A DNA stretch of 64,000 nt from Sphingobium baderi (GCF_001456115.1 NZ_CP013264.1:1630501-1694500); one strand, 5' to 3'. Shown: positions 41,064 through 50,796, counted from the first letter of the stretch. A program made the numbers and translations. The notes: generated by a model from the sequence alone, not told the origin.

Positions 41064-41086
41064 TTCTCCCTTGAAACAAGGGAGAG
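41064..41086 (+). promoter_or_regulatory. Hairpin covering the ribosome-binding site of the ABM gene
   Basis: TTCTCCCTTG and CAAGGGAGAA are perfect 10-base arms around a three-base loop AAA. The 3' arm contains the GGGAGA Shine-Dalgarno site of the gene starting at 41093, six bases later. In RNA this would hide the site. It could also be a stem left from a terminator of fsa, though no T-run follows. Confidence 0.55.
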
Positions 41087-41092
41087 AAAGCC

Positions 41093-41434
41093 ATGTTCGT
41101 CGCGGTTTACTGGTGGCGCGTCCACCCCGGCAAGGAAGACCAGTTCCGCGCGGCATGGCGCCGGGGCACGGACCTCATCCGTGAAAAATATGGCAGTTAT
41201 GGTTCGCGCTTGCATCGCGACGGGGACGGGCGTTTCGTCGGCTATGCCGAATGGCCGGACGAGGCCACATGGCGCGCGGCCTTCGACCGGAAGATGGTCT
41301 ATGACGATCCCGAAACCCGCGCCGCCTTCAGCGACGCGGTGGCCGAAGTGCCGCCCGATGCCGATCCCATTTTCACCATGACCGTCACGGACGACCTGCT
41401 GCTGCGGTCGCGGGGCTTTCCGGCGGAAGGCTGA
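41093..41434 (+). CDS. Antibiotic biosynthesis monooxygenase (ABM) family protein
   Basis: A 113-residue protein of the ABM/dimeric ferredoxin-like fold (FVAVYWWRVHPGKEDQFRAA then WRRGTDLIREKYGSYGSRLH). Members are small dimers, some monooxygenases, most of unknown function. No catalytic residues can be assigned. A hairpin covers its ribosome-binding site. It overlaps no neighbour and is convergent with the methyltransferase gene. Confidence 0.75.
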   Translation: MFVAVYWWRVHPGKEDQFRAAWRRGTDLIREKYGSYGSRLHRDGDGRFVGYAEWPDEATWRAAFDRKMVYDDPETRAAFSDAVAEVPPDADPIFTMTVTDDLLLRSRGFPAEG

Positions 41435-41446
41435 CGGCCGGGGCGT

Positions 41447-42124
41447 TCAGCGCGCGGCCTTTTGCGCGAACCAGATGATATGTTGCGGGCCCTTGCCGTT
41501 GCTGCGGGCCCGAACCCTGACTTCATCGACGACAAGGCCGGTTTGGGACAGGCGGCGCGCAAAGGCGGCATCCGGTGCCGCCGACCATATTGCCAGCACG
41601 CCGCCCGGTCTGAGCGCGGCGATGGCTGCCGCCAGACCTTGCGGTGAATAGAGACGATCATTGGCCTGGCGGACCAGCCCATCGGGACCATTATCCACAT
41701 CGAGGAGTATCGCATCGTAACGGCTGCTGGCGGCAGCGATCACGTTCGCGACATCATCCTCGATCAGGCGCACGCGCGGATCGTCGAGGCAACCGGCCGC
41801 CAGTTCGATCATCGGCCCGCGCGCCCAGGCGATGATCTCGGGCACCAGTTCGGCCACGGTGATCTGCGCCGATCCGTCCAGCGCGGCGAGCGCGGCGCGC
41901 AGGGTGAATCCCATGCCATAGCCGCCAATCAGGAAATGCGGGGATTTGCGGCCATGCAGCCGTTCGCAGGTCATATGGGCGAGCGCCTCTTCCGATCCGC
42001 TCATCCGGCTGCTCATCAACTCATTGCGGTCGAGCACGATCATGAAATCCCCGCCGCGCCGATAGAGCGTCAGTTTTTCGCCACCGGGGACAGTGGCCGA
42101 TCCGATATATTCCCGTGGCTGCAT
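41447..42124 (-). CDS. Spermidine synthase-like SAM-dependent methyltransferase
   Basis: A 225-residue protein of the spermidine synthase / class I methyltransferase fold. HFLIGGYGMGFTLRAALAAL is the glycine-rich motif I, then VAELVPEIIAWARG and RVRLIEDDVANVIAAA and the acidic segment YDAILLDVDNGPDGLV. It lacks the residues to be confidently a polyamine synthase and no speE neighbour is present, so the substrate is unknown. It is convergent with the ABM gene. Confidence 0.8.
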   Translation of the reverse strand: MQPREYIGSATVPGGEKLTLYRRGGDFMIVLDRNELMSSRMSGSEEALAHMTCERLHGRKSPHFLIGGYGMGFTLRAALAALDGSAQITVAELVPEIIAWARGPMIELAAGCLDDPRVRLIEDDVANVIAAASSRYDAILLDVDNGPDGLVRQANDRLYSPQGLAAAIAALRPGGVLAIWSAAPDAAFARRLSQTGLVVDEVRVRARSNGKGPQHIIWFAQKAAR

Positions 42125-42285
42125 GACGTCTTTCTCTTATGGGGCGGTGGTTTGGCTTCGCCTCCTCCTATGGCATGTCACGGTCATGCGCCAAGCAAAG
42201 CTGCGATGGAGGGTTTACGGACAGGAGGCGCGGCGGCATAGCGGCCGGACATTGTTGGCTCCCCACTTTGAAAAGCGTTCCTCCA

Positions 42286-42738
42286 TTGCGATACTTTCTT
42301 GATACCGAATTCAATGGCTTCGGCGGAGATTTGATCAGTCTGGCGCTCGTCCCGGAATATGGCGATCAGGATTTCTACGTGTCGTTGCCGCTTCCCGCGA
42401 AAGTCCATTCATGGGTGCAGCAGAACGTCATTCCCTATCTCCGGTCCGTTCCGCTGGGGGTCGATCATATGTTGAGCCGCGAACAGGCGGCGCGGCATAT
42501 CGAAGTCTATCTGGCGAACGACCCGGACCCGGTGATCGTGGCGGACTGGCCGGACGATCTGGGCTATTTCTGTCATCTGCTGGTGACTGGACCGGGCGAG
42601 ATGATCACCATCGACGGGCTGCGTCTGGAATTGATCAACGCGGCGGGTTTCAGCGCGGCCGCGAACAGCAGGATGCCCCACAACGCCCTATATGATGCCC
42701 GCGCGCTCAAGGACTTCTGCCTGGGTTCGGCTTATTGA
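42286..42738 (+). CDS. 3'-5' exoribonuclease-like DEDD protein
   Basis: A 150-residue protein that starts LRYFLDTEFNGFGGDLISLA, giving the first acidic pair (DTE) of the DEDD exonuclease fold. The C-terminal NALYDARALKDFC has the last motif His/Asp pattern. It resembles small bacterial exoribonucleases (RNase T/oligoribonuclease superfamily). The TTG at 42286 matches the family N-terminus; the longer ORF upstream has no support. The tRNA-Arg gene lies 53 bases after its stop on the other strand. Confidence 0.7.
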   Translation: MRYFLDTEFNGFGGDLISLALVPEYGDQDFYVSLPLPAKVHSWVQQNVIPYLRSVPLGVDHMLSREQAARHIEVYLANDPDPVIVADWPDDLGYFCHLLVTGPGEMITIDGLRLELINAAGFSAAANSRMPHNALYDARALKDFCLGSAY

Positions 42739-42790
42739 CCGCTCGCGCGGCTGCCTCAGCGTTCACCGCGCTATCCCGGCTGGGCAGGAA

Positions 42791-42867
42791 TGGCGACCCC
42801 GGCAGGATTCGAACCTGCGACCATTCGCTTAGAAGGCGAATGCTCTATCCAGCTGAGCTACGGGGCC
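42791..42867 (-). tRNA. tRNA-Arg (anticodon TCT)
   Basis: On the minus strand the acceptor GGCCCCG pairs with CGGGGTC, the anticodon loop is CTTCTAA with anticodon TCT, and the T-arm GGTTCGAATCC is canonical. Discriminator G and an encoded CCA follow. The total is 77 bases. No integrase or repeat lies beside it. Confidence 0.96.
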
Positions 42868-42953
42868 ATCGTTGCGCTCGATAGCGGCGCTTGGGGCGGT
42901 GTGCAATCATCAGCGGCATTTGCAATCCTGCACGCACAGGATATGCAACATGC

Positions 42954-43673
42954 ATGAACGACGCGGGGGTCCGGAAAATCGATGCGGCGACGCTGGGGGC
43001 ACGCCCGCTGCGCTATTTCGATTTCTTCATGGCGGCCTTCGTCGCGATCCTGCTGCTGTCCAACCTGATCGGCGCGGCCAAGCTGTCCTCGCTGGGCGGC
43101 GTCACGTTTGGCGCGGGCATATTGTTCTTTCCGCTGGGCTATGTGATCGGCGACGTCCTGACCGAAGTCTATGGCTATGCCCGCGCGCGGCGCTGCGTCT
43201 GGGCGGGGTTCGTCGCGATGCTGTTCATGGCGCTGATGAGCTGGGTCGTGGTGGGGCTCCCCCCGGCGCAGGGCTGGCCCGACCAGAAAGCCTATGAAGC
43301 CGTGTTCGGCAGCACCTGGCGCATCGTCTTTGCCTCGCTCGTCGCCTTCTGGGCGGGGGAACTGGCGAACAGCTTCGTCCTGGCGAAGATGAAGCTGCTG
43401 ACCAAAGGCAAGCATCTGTGGACCCGCACCATCGGCTCGACGATCGTGGGGCAGGGGGTGGACAGCCTGCTTTTCTATCCGCTGGCCTTTTACGGCAACT
43501 GGACCACCGCGCAGGTTCTGACCGTGATGGTCACCAACTGGGCGATGAAGGTGGCATGGGAAGCGGTGCTGACGCCCGTCACCTACCTCGCCGTCAACAC
43601 GCTCAAGCGCCGCGAAGGGCTGGACGTCTATGACGAGGGCACGAACTTCACGCCCTTCCGCACCCGCATCTGA
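42954..43673 (+). CDS. yhhQ: Queuosine precursor transporter (YhhQ/DUF165)
   Basis: A 239-residue membrane protein of the YhhQ family, which imports queuosine precursors (preQ0/preQ1) for tRNA modification. Several hydrophobic helices are visible, and the family features include FFPLGYVIGDVLTEVYGYAR and TIGSTIVGQGVDSLLFYPLA. The ATG at 42954 is the likely start (MNDAGVRKID), after two close ATG-like sites. No riboswitch was recognised upstream. It stands before the convergent truA. Confidence 0.9.
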   Translation: MNDAGVRKIDAATLGARPLRYFDFFMAAFVAILLLSNLIGAAKLSSLGGVTFGAGILFFPLGYVIGDVLTEVYGYARARRCVWAGFVAMLFMALMSWVVVGLPPAQGWPDQKAYEAVFGSTWRIVFASLVAFWAGELANSFVLAKMKLLTKGKHLWTRTIGSTIVGQGVDSLLFYPLAFYGNWTTAQVLTVMVTNWAMKVAWEAVLTPVTYLAVNTLKRREGLDVYDEGTNFTPFRTRI

Positions 43674-43676
43674 TCC

Positions 43677-44420
43677 TCAAGCCGGATAGTCCGCCCGCAC
43701 GAAATACAGCCCGTCCGGCGGCGCGTTGAGCGCCAGCGCCGCCCGGTCCCGCGCCTCCAGCGCCCTTTGCATGTCCGTCGCGCTCCACCGTCCCATGCCC
43801 ACCATGGCGAGGCAGCCCACCATCGAGCGCACCTGATGATGGAGGAACGACCGCGCCGCCGCATGGATCGCGATCCGGTCGCCCGCCCGCTCCACGTCCA
43901 GCCGGTCGAGCGTCTTTATGGGGCTTGTCGACTGGCAATGGGCCGAACGGAACGTCGTGAAGTCATGCAACCCGACGAGCACTTGCGCCGCTTCCTGCAT
44001 CGCCTTTTCATCGAGCGGCTGGATCACCCGCCACGCCAGCCCGCTTTCCCATGTCAGCGGCGCGCGCCGGTTGACGATGCGATAGACATAGGACCGCCCC
44101 ACGCAGGAAAAGCGCGCATGCCAGTCATCCGGTACCGCCTCGCACGCCAGCACCGCGACGGGATGGGGCCGCAGCCGCGCATTGACCGCCTCCATCAGCC
44201 GGAAGGGCGGCATGTCCTTTTCGACATCGGCATGGCACCGCATCGCCAGCCCATGCACCCCCGCGTCGGTCCGCCCCGCCGCATGGATCACGGCGCGCTC
44301 GCCCGTGACAGCGAAGATCGCGTCCTCCATGGCCTGCTGCACGCTTGGCCCATGCGCCTGCCGCTGCCAGCCCATGAAGGGCCGCCCGTCAAATTCCACG
44401 GTGAAAGCGAAGCGGGTCAT
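43677..44420 (-). CDS. truA: tRNA pseudouridine38-40 synthase TruA
   Basis: A 247-residue pseudouridine synthase for tRNA positions 38-40. The catalytic Asp52 lies in [15 protein letters not shown], with [12 protein letters not shown] near the N-terminus and [17 protein letters not shown] near the C-terminus. It is followed in the same direction as fmt (truA downstream of fmt), 25 bases apart, so the two form an operon. Confidence 0.96.
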   Translation of the reverse strand: MTRFAFTVEFDGRPFMGWQRQAHGPSVQQAMEDAIFAVTGERAVIHAAGRTDAGVHGLAMRCHADVEKDMPPFRLMEAVNARLRPHPVAVLACEAVPDDWHARFSCVGRSYVYRIVNRRAPLTWESGLAWRVIQPLDEKAMQEAAQVLVGLHDFTTFRSAHCQSTSPIKTLDRLDVERAGDRIAIHAAARSFLHHQVRSMVGCLAMVGMGRWSATDMQRALEARDRAALALNAPPDGLYFVRADYPA

Positions 44421-44445
44421 GGATTATCGAACGGCCATGTAGGGC

Positions 44446-45354
44446 TCAGCCATCGACCCGGCTGCCCGCGGGCATGTCGAACCCGCGCAGCAATTCCCCC
44501 GCCGACATCGCGCCCTTGCCCGCCCGCTGGATCAGCGTGGGCCGGATCGCGCCATGCCCGCACCCGATCAGCAGGCTGTTGTCGAGCAGTTCGCCCGCCG
44601 CTCCGCCATGCTCCTCCACCTGCGCCGCGAGCACCCGGAACCGCTCGCCGCGATATTCGAAGAACGCGCCGGGAAAGGGGTTGAAGGCGCGCACTTGCCG
44701 CTCGACCTGATGCGCGTCCCGCGAAAAGTCGATCCGCGCTTCCGCCTTGTCGATCTTCGCGGCGTAGGTGACGCCCTCTTCCGGCTGCGGCACCGGCGGA
44801 TGCAGCGACAGGTCATCGAGCACCTCCACCATCAACGCGCCGCCCGCCTCCGCCAGTTCCTGCGTCAATTCACCTGCCGTCTTGTCCTCGATCGGCGTCA
44901 CATGCTTGGCGCGCATCGGACCGGTGTCCAACCCCGCTTCCATGTCCATGATCGTGACGCCGCTCAGATTATCGCCCGACAGGATCGCCCGCTGGATCGG
45001 CGCGGCGCCCCGCCAGCGCGGCAGCAGCGAGGCATGGATATTGAGGCACCCGAAACGCGGCGCATCCAATATCGCCCTGGGCAGGATCAGCCCATAGGCC
45101 GCCACGACCGCCGCATCGGCCTTGAGCGCCGCGAAATCGGCCTGCACCGCCGCGTCCTTCAGCGTCAGCGGCGTCCGCACTTCGACCCCCCTTTCTTCGG
45201 CGCGGCTGTGCACGGGGGAGGGGCGCAGCGCCTTGCCCCGGCCCGCCGGACGCGGCGGCTGGCTATAGACCGCGACGATCTCATGCCCGGCCCGCGCCAG
45301 CGCGTCGAGCGCCGGAACGGCGAAATCGGGGGTGCCCATATAGACGATACGCAT
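44446..45354 (-). CDS. fmt: Methionyl-tRNA formyltransferase
   Basis: A 302-residue enzyme that formylates initiator Met-tRNA. The N-terminal domain starts [20 protein letters not shown], and the catalytic motif is in [20 protein letters not shown] (the Asn/His pair), with [12 protein letters not shown]. The C-terminal OB-like domain follows ([19 protein letters not shown]). The start at 45354 matches the family; the longer ORF is divergent from recR and lacks support. Its usual partner, def, is nearby on the other strand (46100). Confidence 0.96.
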   Translation of the reverse strand: MRIVYMGTPDFAVPALDALARAGHEIVAVYSQPPRPAGRGKALRPSPVHSRAEERGVEVRTPLTLKDAAVQADFAALKADAAVVAAYGLILPRAILDAPRFGCLNIHASLLPRWRGAAPIQRAILSGDNLSGVTIMDMEAGLDTGPMRAKHVTPIEDKTAGELTQELAEAGGALMVEVLDDLSLHPPVPQPEEGVTYAAKIDKAEARIDFSRDAHQVERQVRAFNPFPGAFFEYRGERFRVLAAQVEEHGGAAGELLDNSLLIGCGHGAIRPTLIQRAGKGAMSAGELLRGFDMPAGSRVDG

Positions 45355-45471
45355 AACGGCCTTCTTGCTTGGTTCCCTGGCACCGCATCCGAAATGCGCT
45401 TGCCGGCGCATTTCCGAGGAAGCCTCTCAAACTCTTTTGACCCTCAGCTTGCAAGCCCTTATCTCGGTTCC

Positions 45472-46068
45472 ATGGCTTCTCCAGAAATCGACGCGCTGAC
45501 GCAGGCGCTTTCCCGCCTGCCGGGCCTTGGCCCCCGTTCGGCGCGGCGGGCCGTGCTGCACCTGCTCAAGAAGCGCGAAACCGCGCTCGAACCGCTCTTG
45601 CGCGCATTGGAGGCCGTGAACGAACGGCTCGTCACCTGCGGCATATGCGGCAATGTCGACACGGTCGATCCCTGCGGCATCTGCGCCGATCCGCGCCGCG
45701 ACGCCCGCGCGCTCTGCGTGGTGGAGGATGTGCCGGACCTGTGGGCGCTCGACAAGTCGCGCCTTTTCCCCGGCCGTTTCCATGTGCTGGGCGGCCGCCT
45801 GTCCGCGCTGGAGGGCGTGCGGCCTGAAGACCTCGGCATCGACACGCTGGTCGCGCGCGTGGAGGCGGGCGGCATAGACGAAGTCGTCCTCGCCATGAAC
45901 GCCACGCTGGAGGGGCAGACGACCGCCCATTATCTCGCCGAAAGGCTGGAGCGTTTCCCCATCCGCCTCACCCAGTTGGCCCATGGCGTGCCGGTCGGCG
46001 GAGAGCTGGATTATCTGGACGAAGGCACTTTGGCGCAGGCGTTGCGCGCCCGCCGTCCGGTCGCTTGA
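45472..46068 (+). CDS. recR: Recombination mediator RecR
   Basis: A 198-residue RecR of the RecF pathway, which helps load RecA at gapped DNA. An HhH motif ([20 protein letters not shown]), a four-Cys zinc finger (Cys56, 59, 68, 71 in [17 protein letters not shown]) and a Toprim domain ([15 protein letters not shown]) are all in place. It is divergent from fmt with 117 bases between the starts. Confidence 0.96.
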   Translation: MASPEIDALTQALSRLPGLGPRSARRAVLHLLKKRETALEPLLRALEAVNERLVTCGICGNVDTVDPCGICADPRRDARALCVVEDVPDLWALDKSRLFPGRFHVLGGRLSALEGVRPEDLGIDTLVARVEAGGIDEVVLAMNATLEGQTTAHYLAERLERFPIRLTQLAHGVPVGGELDYLDEGTLAQALRARRPVA

Positions 46069-46099
46069 AAAAAGCGGCTAATCCGCTTATTTTGCGATC

Positions 46100-46633
46100 A
46101 TGGCCATTCTTCCCATCCTTGAGGCGCCCGATCCGCGCCTGCGTACCATTTCGACGCCCGTTGAGGCGATCGACGACGATTTGCAGCGCCTGATCGACGA
46201 CATGTTCGAAACGATGTATGACGCGCCCGGCATCGGCCTCGCCGCGATTCAGGTCGGCGTGCCCAGGCGCGTGCTGGTGATCGACCTCCAGGAACCCGAA
46301 TCGGACGAAGAAGGCGCGCCGTCGGTCAAGAAGCCGCTGGTCTTCATCAACCCCGAAATCCTCGAAGGATCGGACGACCTGTCGGTCTACAATGAAGGCT
46401 GTCTCTCCGTCCCCGACCAATATGCCGAGGTGGAGCGCCCCGCGACCATCCGCGCAAGCTGGATGGACCGCGACGGCCGCATCCATGAGGAACAGCTGGA
46501 AGGCCTCCTTGCCACCTGCCTCCAGCATGAGATGGACCATTTGCAGGGCGTCCTCTTCATCGACCACCTCTCACGCCTGAAGCGCGACATGCTGCTGAAG
46601 AAACTCGACAAGGCGCGGAAGGCGGCGGCCTGA
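46100..46633 (+). CDS. def: Peptide deformylase
   Basis: A 177-residue zinc or iron enzyme that removes the formyl group from nascent proteins. The three motifs are [10 protein letters not shown] (residues 44-53), EGCLSVP with metal ligand Cys101, and [10 protein letters not shown] with His143, Glu144 and His147. It follows recR by 31 bases and is followed by a terminator. Its partner fmt is on the opposite strand in the same neighbourhood. Confidence 0.97.
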   Translation: MAILPILEAPDPRLRTISTPVEAIDDDLQRLIDDMFETMYDAPGIGLAAIQVGVPRRVLVIDLQEPESDEEGAPSVKKPLVFINPEILEGSDDLSVYNEGCLSVPDQYAEVERPATIRASWMDRDGRIHEEQLEGLLATCLQHEMDHLQGVLFIDHLSRLKRDMLLKKLDKARKAAA

Positions 46634-46657
46634 ATTTGGCGTGACGTCCAAACACAA

Positions 46658-46687
46658 AAGCGCCCCAGCTGAAAGGCCGGGGCGCTT
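46658..46687 (+). terminator. Rho-independent terminator after def
   Basis: A strong stem with arms AAGCGCCCC and GGGGCGCTT, followed by CTGTTTTGG. It stands 25 bases after the def stop. The reverse side may also end the minus-strand gene at 46716, which is convergent. Confidence 0.85.
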
Positions 46688-46715
46688 CTGTTTTGGTAGA
46701 ATGGGCTTACGATCA

Positions 46716-47042
46716 TTAGCGGCCGCCTAGCGGTCCATCCGGCAACGTTTTGAGATAGTCCAAAATCGCTTCGACAGTGGCAATGGATGCGCGGTGAGCT
46801 TCGTCCGTAATCGGACCAAGGCCCATGTGCTCTGAACCGATCCGGTCTAAGTAAGCAACAGCCTCTTCAGTCGTCTCGCCGCGATGCAGTTTACTGACAA
46901 CCTGTAACAGATAGCTGTCGTACTCATCCGCAGCGTTTTCTTTCCAATCATCTGTGTCGAACGATCGGATGCCGATTGGGTCCCAATGGTCCCAACCAAT
47001 CTGCCGAAGGTGGCTGAGCTGGATTTTTGGATAAGGGTTCAT
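46716..47042 (-). CDS. Hypothetical protein with DUF1871-like features
   Basis: A 108-residue acidic protein; WDHWDPIGIRSFDTDDWKEN and then AADEYDSYLL resemble DUF1871-like small proteins (WDP...DEYD). The 5' half (46872-47042) and the 55 bases upstream lie inside the first copy of an exact 226-base tandem duplication. The region seems less GC-rich than its neighbours, so lateral origin is possible. No role is known. Confidence 0.6.
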   Translation of the reverse strand: MNPYPKIQLSHLRQIGWDHWDPIGIRSFDTDDWKENAADEYDSYLLQVVSKLHRGETTEEAVAYLDRIGSEHMGLGPITDEAHRASIATVEAILDYLKTLPDGPLGGR

Positions 47043-47323
47043 GGCTCCATCATTACACGGGCAATCTCAGCTTCCCACCCAAATCGGATAGCGCCGCCGT
47101 CTCGCCGCGATGCAGTTTACTGACAACCTGTAACAGATAGCTGTCGTACTCATCCGCAGCGTTTTCTTTCCAATCATCTGTGTCGAACGATCGGATGCCG
47201 ATTGGGTCCCAATGGTCCCAACCAATCTGCCGAAGGTGGCTGAGCTGGATTTTTGGATAAGGGTTCATGGCTCCATCATTACACGGGCAATCTCAGCTTC
47301 CCACCCAAATCGGATAGCGCCGC
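46872..47323. repeat. Exact 226-base tandem duplication
   Basis: Bases 46872-47097 are repeated without a difference I can find at 47098-47323. The unit contains the first 57 codons of the hypothetical gene and its upstream region up to the phoB stop codon; the last base of the second copy is the first base of the phoB stop on the plus strand. The identity implies a recent event. Confidence 0.93.
47053..47268 (-). pseudogene. Truncated duplicate of the hypothetical gene
   Basis: The second copy of the tandem duplication carries the same first 57 codons (WDHWDPIGIRSFDTDD...RGET). Its frame then runs through the junction into the first copy's upstream sequence, adding AALSDLGGKLRLPV and stopping at 47053. 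The result is a 71-residue chimeric ORF that lacks the last 51 residues of the intact protein. It has the same upstream sequence, so it might still be expressed. Confidence 0.75.
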
Positions 47324-48024
47324 TACGCCACCCCATCCGTATCCAGCGCATAGCCCGCCGAGCGCACCGTCCGGATGATGTCCTGATATTTGCCGTCCGC
47401 GTTGATCGCCTTGCGGAGGCGGCGGATATGCACGTCCACGGTCCGCAGCTCGATGTCGCTGTCCTGCCCCCACACGCTGTCGAGCAGCCGCTCGCGTGAA
47501 AAGACCCAGCCCGGATGCTCCAGAAAGTGCTTCAACAAGCGGAACTCGGTCGGCCCCAGCGGAACCACCTGTCCGCCGCGCCGGACCTTGTGACCCACCG
47601 TGTCCATCTCGACATCGGCGAAGCTCAGCGTCTCTCCGGCCAGCGCGGGCCGCACCCGCCGCAGCACCGCACCCACGCGCGCCACCAGCTCGCGCGGCGA
47701 AAAGGGCTTGGTCACATAATCGTCCGCGCCCGTCTCCAGGCCGCGCACGCGGTCCTCTTCCTCGCCCCGCGCGGTCAGCATGATGATCGGCACGTTGGCC
47801 GTCCCGTTCATGCGGCGCAGGCGGCGGCACACCTCGATCCCCGACAGGCTCTCCACCATCCAGTCGAGCAGCACGATGTCCGGCGCGTTCTCCTGCGCCA
47901 GCAGCAGCGCCTCCTCGCCGTCGACCGTGTGGGCGACCTCGAAATCCTCCCGCTTGAAATGCCAGATCAGCAGTTCGGCGAGCGCCGCGTCATCCTCGAC
48001 CAGCAGCATCTTGGCACGGGCCAC
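47323..48024 (-). CDS. phoB: Phosphate regulon response regulator PhoB
   Basis: A 233-residue OmpR-type response regulator that binds Pho boxes. Its receiver domain has phospho-acceptor Asp54 in DIVLLDWMVESL and the conserved Lys in VTKPFSP, and the C-terminal winged helix has FRLLKHFLEHPGWVFSRERL and VDVHIRRLRKAI. The GTG start at 48024 has GGAGG seven bases upstream; the longer ORF overlaps phoU. It is the last gene of the pst-pho set. Confidence 0.96.
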   Translation of the reverse strand: MARAKMLLVEDDAALAELLIWHFKREDFEVAHTVDGEEALLLAQENAPDIVLLDWMVESLSGIEVCRRLRRMNGTANVPIIMLTARGEEEDRVRGLETGADDYVTKPFSPRELVARVGAVLRRVRPALAGETLSFADVEMDTVGHKVRRGGQVVPLGPTEFRLLKHFLEHPGWVFSRERLLDSVWGQDSDIELRTVDVHIRRLRKAINADGKYQDIIRTVRSAGYALDTDGVA

Positions 48025-48026
48025 GC

Positions 48027-48722
48027 TCAATCCTCCGCCTGGCCGCTGCCGCCGCGTTCGCGGTCGGGCGCCGTCTGGCCGGTCGCGGCATAATAGACCA
48101 TCTCGGCCACATTGGTCGCATGGTCGCCGATCCGCTCGATATTCTTGGCGACGAACAGCAGATGCGCGCATTCGCTGATCGTCTTGGGATTTTCGACCAT
48201 GTAGGTGACCAGCGAGCGGAAGACGCTGTCATAGAAATCGTCCACCACCGTGTCCCGCTCGATCACCGCCACGGCCAGGTCCGCGTCCCGCGCGGCGAAG
48301 GCGTTGAGCGCATCATGCACCATCTCGCCCGCCACCTGCCCCATGGACGGCAGCATCGACATCGGCTCCAGCGTCCGCTTGTTGGTGGCGATGGAGGGCA
48401 CGCGCTTGGCGATGTTCTTGGCATAGTCGCCGATCCGCTCCACCACGCTCACGATCCGCAATGCGGCGATCACGTCGCGCAGGTCGTTCGCCATCGGGGC
48501 GCGCAGGGCGATGATCTGGATCACCAGCTTCTCGACCTCCGATTCCAGCGCGTCGATGCGCTTGTCCTCGGCCACCACTTGCGCGGCCAGTTTCTTGTCA
48601 TGCCGTTGCAGCGACAGCATCGCATTTTCTATCGCCGCCTCCGCGCGCCCGCCCATCTCGGCGATAAGGCCGCGCAGCTTGTCGATTTCCTCGTCGAACG
48701 CCTTGATCGTATGTTCAGCCAT
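48027..48722 (-). CDS. phoU: Phosphate signalling protein PhoU
   Basis: A 231-residue protein with two PhoU-type helical repeats. Each has the metal-binding pattern: RIGDYAKNIAKRV and RIGDHATNVAEMV. PhoU tells PhoR through the Pst transporter when phosphate is plentiful, shutting down PhoR autophosphorylation. The start at 48722 (MAEHTIKAF) is chosen. It is between pstB and phoB with only 2 bases before phoB's start. Confidence 0.96.
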   Translation of the reverse strand: MAEHTIKAFDEEIDKLRGLIAEMGGRAEAAIENAMLSLQRHDKKLAAQVVAEDKRIDALESEVEKLVIQIIALRAPMANDLRDVIAALRIVSVVERIGDYAKNIAKRVPSIATNKRTLEPMSMLPSMGQVAGEMVHDALNAFAARDADLAVAVIERDTVVDDFYDSVFRSLVTYMVENPKTISECAHLLFVAKNIERIGDHATNVAEMVYYAATGQTAPDRERGGSGQAED

Positions 48723-48757
48723 GTCTTGTCTCTCTCCCGCGCCGGTCGGCCCCAAAG

Positions 48758-49549
48758 TCAGCCGTAGCGCCCGGTGATGTAATCCTTGGTCCGTTCCTGC
48801 CGCGGATTGGTGAAGATGTCGGACGTCACGCCATATTCCACCAGCTCGCCCAGGTGGAAAAAGGCCGTCCGCTGCGACACGCGCGCCGCTTGCTGCATAT
48901 TGTGCGTGACGATGACGATGGCGTAACGCCCGCGCAATTCGTGGATCAGTTCCTCGATCTTCGCCGTCGCGATGGGATCGAGCGCGGAACAGGGTTCGTC
49001 CATCAGGATCACTTCGGGTTCCACCGCGATGGCCCGCCCGATGCAAAGCCGCTGCTGCTGCCCGCCCGAAAGCGCCGTGCCGCTGTCGTGCAGCCGGTCC
49101 TTCACCTCGTCCCACAGCCCCGCGCGGCGCAGCGACTTTTCGACGATCACGTCCAGATCGGCCTTGCCCGCCGCCAGCCCGTGGATGCGCGGCCCGTAAG
49201 CGATATTCTCGTAGATCGACTTGGGGAAGGGATTGGGCTTCTGGAACACCATGCCCACCCGTGCGCGCAACTGCACCACATCCATGGAAGGGGCATAGAT
49301 ATCCTCCCCGTCCAGCGTGATCGCGCCTTCGACGCGGGCGCTCGCCACCGTGTCGTTCATGCGGTTGAGCGTCCGCAGGAAAGTCGACTTGCCGCAGCCC
49401 GAAGGACCGATGAAGGCCGTCACATTGTCCATGTCGACGTCGATCGACACGCCCTTGATCGCCTGCTTGTCGCCATAGAACACCTTGACGTCGCGCGCGG
49501 TCATCTTGGTTTCGGTGGCGGGGGTCAGCGTTTGCGGTTCATGCATCAT
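48758..49549 (-). CDS. pstB: Phosphate ABC transporter ATP-binding protein PstB
   Basis: A 263-residue ABC ATPase of the Pst complex at the cytoplasmic face. Walker [18 protein letters not shown], signature [16 protein letters not shown] and Walker [14 protein letters not shown] are all present. The ATG at 49549 (or 49546) starts two bases after the pstA stop; a longer GTG start would overlap pstA. Phosphate import depends on it and it also takes part in PhoR signalling. Confidence 0.97.
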   Translation of the reverse strand: MMHEPQTLTPATETKMTARDVKVFYGDKQAIKGVSIDVDMDNVTAFIGPSGCGKSTFLRTLNRMNDTVASARVEGAITLDGEDIYAPSMDVVQLRARVGMVFQKPNPFPKSIYENIAYGPRIHGLAAGKADLDVIVEKSLRRAGLWDEVKDRLHDSGTALSGGQQQRLCIGRAIAVEPEVILMDEPCSALDPIATAKIEELIHELRGRYAIVIVTHNMQQAARVSQRTAFFHLGELVEYGVTSDIFTNPRQERTKDYITGRYG

Positions 49550-49551
49550 AT

Positions 49552-50796
49552 TTACCACCGTTTTTCAAACTTGTTACGCAGGTATATGGCGAGGCCGTTC
49601 ATCGCGAGCAGGAAGACCAGCAGCACGATGATGGCGGCGGACGTTTTTTCGACAAAGCCCTTCGACACTTCGTCGGACCACAGGAATATCTGCACCGGTA
49701 GCACGGTCGCGGGGTCGGTGATCCCGCCCGGCGGCGTCGCGATGAAGGCGCGCATCCCGATCATCAGCAGCGGCGCGGTTTCGCCCAAAGCGCGCGCCAT
49801 GCCGATGATCGTGCCGGTGAGGATGCCGGGCAGCGCCAGCGGCAGCACATGCTGGAACACCACCTGAACCGGGGAAGCGCCGATGCCGAGCGCCGCGTCG
49901 CGGATGCTGGGCGGCACGGACTTGATCGCGTTGCGCCCGGCGATGACGATGACCGGCATGGTCATCAGCGCCAGCGTCATGCCCCCCACCAGCGCGGCCG
50001 AACGCGGCAGGTGCATAAAGTTGAGGAAGATCGACAGCCCCAGCAGGCCGAAGATGATCGAAGGCACCGCCGCCAGATTGTTGATCGACACTTCGATAAT
50101 GTCGGTCCACCAGCTCTTGCGCGCATATTCCTCCAGATAGAGCGCGGTCGCCACGCCCACGGGAAAACTCAGCAGCAGCGTCACCAGCATGGTGAGCAGC
50201 GATCCCTTGAACGCCCCCCAGATGCCGACCTGCGTCGGATCGGTGCCGTCGCTCCCGGTCAGGAAGCTCGCGTTGAACCCGGTCGACAACACGCCCTGCT
50301 GCTTCAGCCGCGCGACGGCGGCTTCGGCCTGCGGCGATCCCTTGCCCTTGGCGGCCAGGTCGATCACGGTCGAGGCGGGCACGCTGATGGTTTCGGTGCG
50401 GCTGAGAATCTTCGGGTCGGCTTTGATCGCGTCGCGGATGCTGGTCCAGGCGGTCGGCGACAGCAGCGCGTCGGCGTCCGGCCCCAGCGCCTTCTTCGCG
50501 ACCTCGCTCGTCACCATGGGCAGGTTCGCGCCGACCAGCCCCTGATCGGTGATATTGGCCGGGTCGAGCAGCAGCGGCGAGGCCGGGAAATCGACTTGCA
50601 GCGCGATCTCCGTCCGGGTGAAGCCGCGCAGCCCGTTGCCCAGCATGGTGAACAGCAGGAAGGCGAGGAAAGCGGCGGAAAGCATCACCGCGAACAGGCC
50701 CATGAGCTTGAAGCGCCGTTCGGCCGCATAACGCCGCGCGATCCGCTTCTGCATCACGTCCGACTTCCAGTCGGTGGGGTTGCGCGTCGCACTCAT
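49552..50796 (-). CDS. pstA: Phosphate ABC transporter permease PstA
   Basis: A 414-residue inner-membrane permease. The conserved C-terminal permease core is [20 protein letters not shown] / [20 protein letters not shown] and ends with LRNKFEKRW. The N-terminal half carries an extra segment (about residues 60-190) with a large periplasmic insertion, longer than in E. coli PstA (about 296). The start overlaps the end of pstC by four bases. Confidence 0.96.
   Translation of the reverse strand: MSATRNPTDWKSDVMQKRIARRYAAERRFKLMGLFAVMLSAAFLAFLLFTMLGNGLRGFTRTEIALQVDFPASPLLLDPANITDQGLVGANLPMVTSEVAKKALGPDADALLSPTAWTSIRDAIKADPKILSRTETISVPASTVIDLAAKGKGSPQAEAAVARLKQQGVLSTGFNASFLTGSDGTDPTQVGIWGAFKGSLLTMLVTLLLSFPVGVATALYLEEYARKSWWTDIIEVSINNLAAVPSIIFGLLGLSIFLNFMHLPRSAALVGGMTLALMTMPVIVIAGRNAIKSVPPSIRDAALGIGASPVQVVFQHVLPLALPGILTGTIIGMARALGETAPLLMIGMRAFIATPPGGITDPATVLPVQIFLWSDEVSKGFVEKTSAAIIVLLVFLLAMNGLAIYLRNKFEKRW

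Noticed and set aside
46072..46088. Small hairpin AAGCGG-N5-CCGCTT after recR as a terminator
   Set aside because: Only six pairs and a weak ATTTTG tail; def starts 12 bases later, so it is not convincing.
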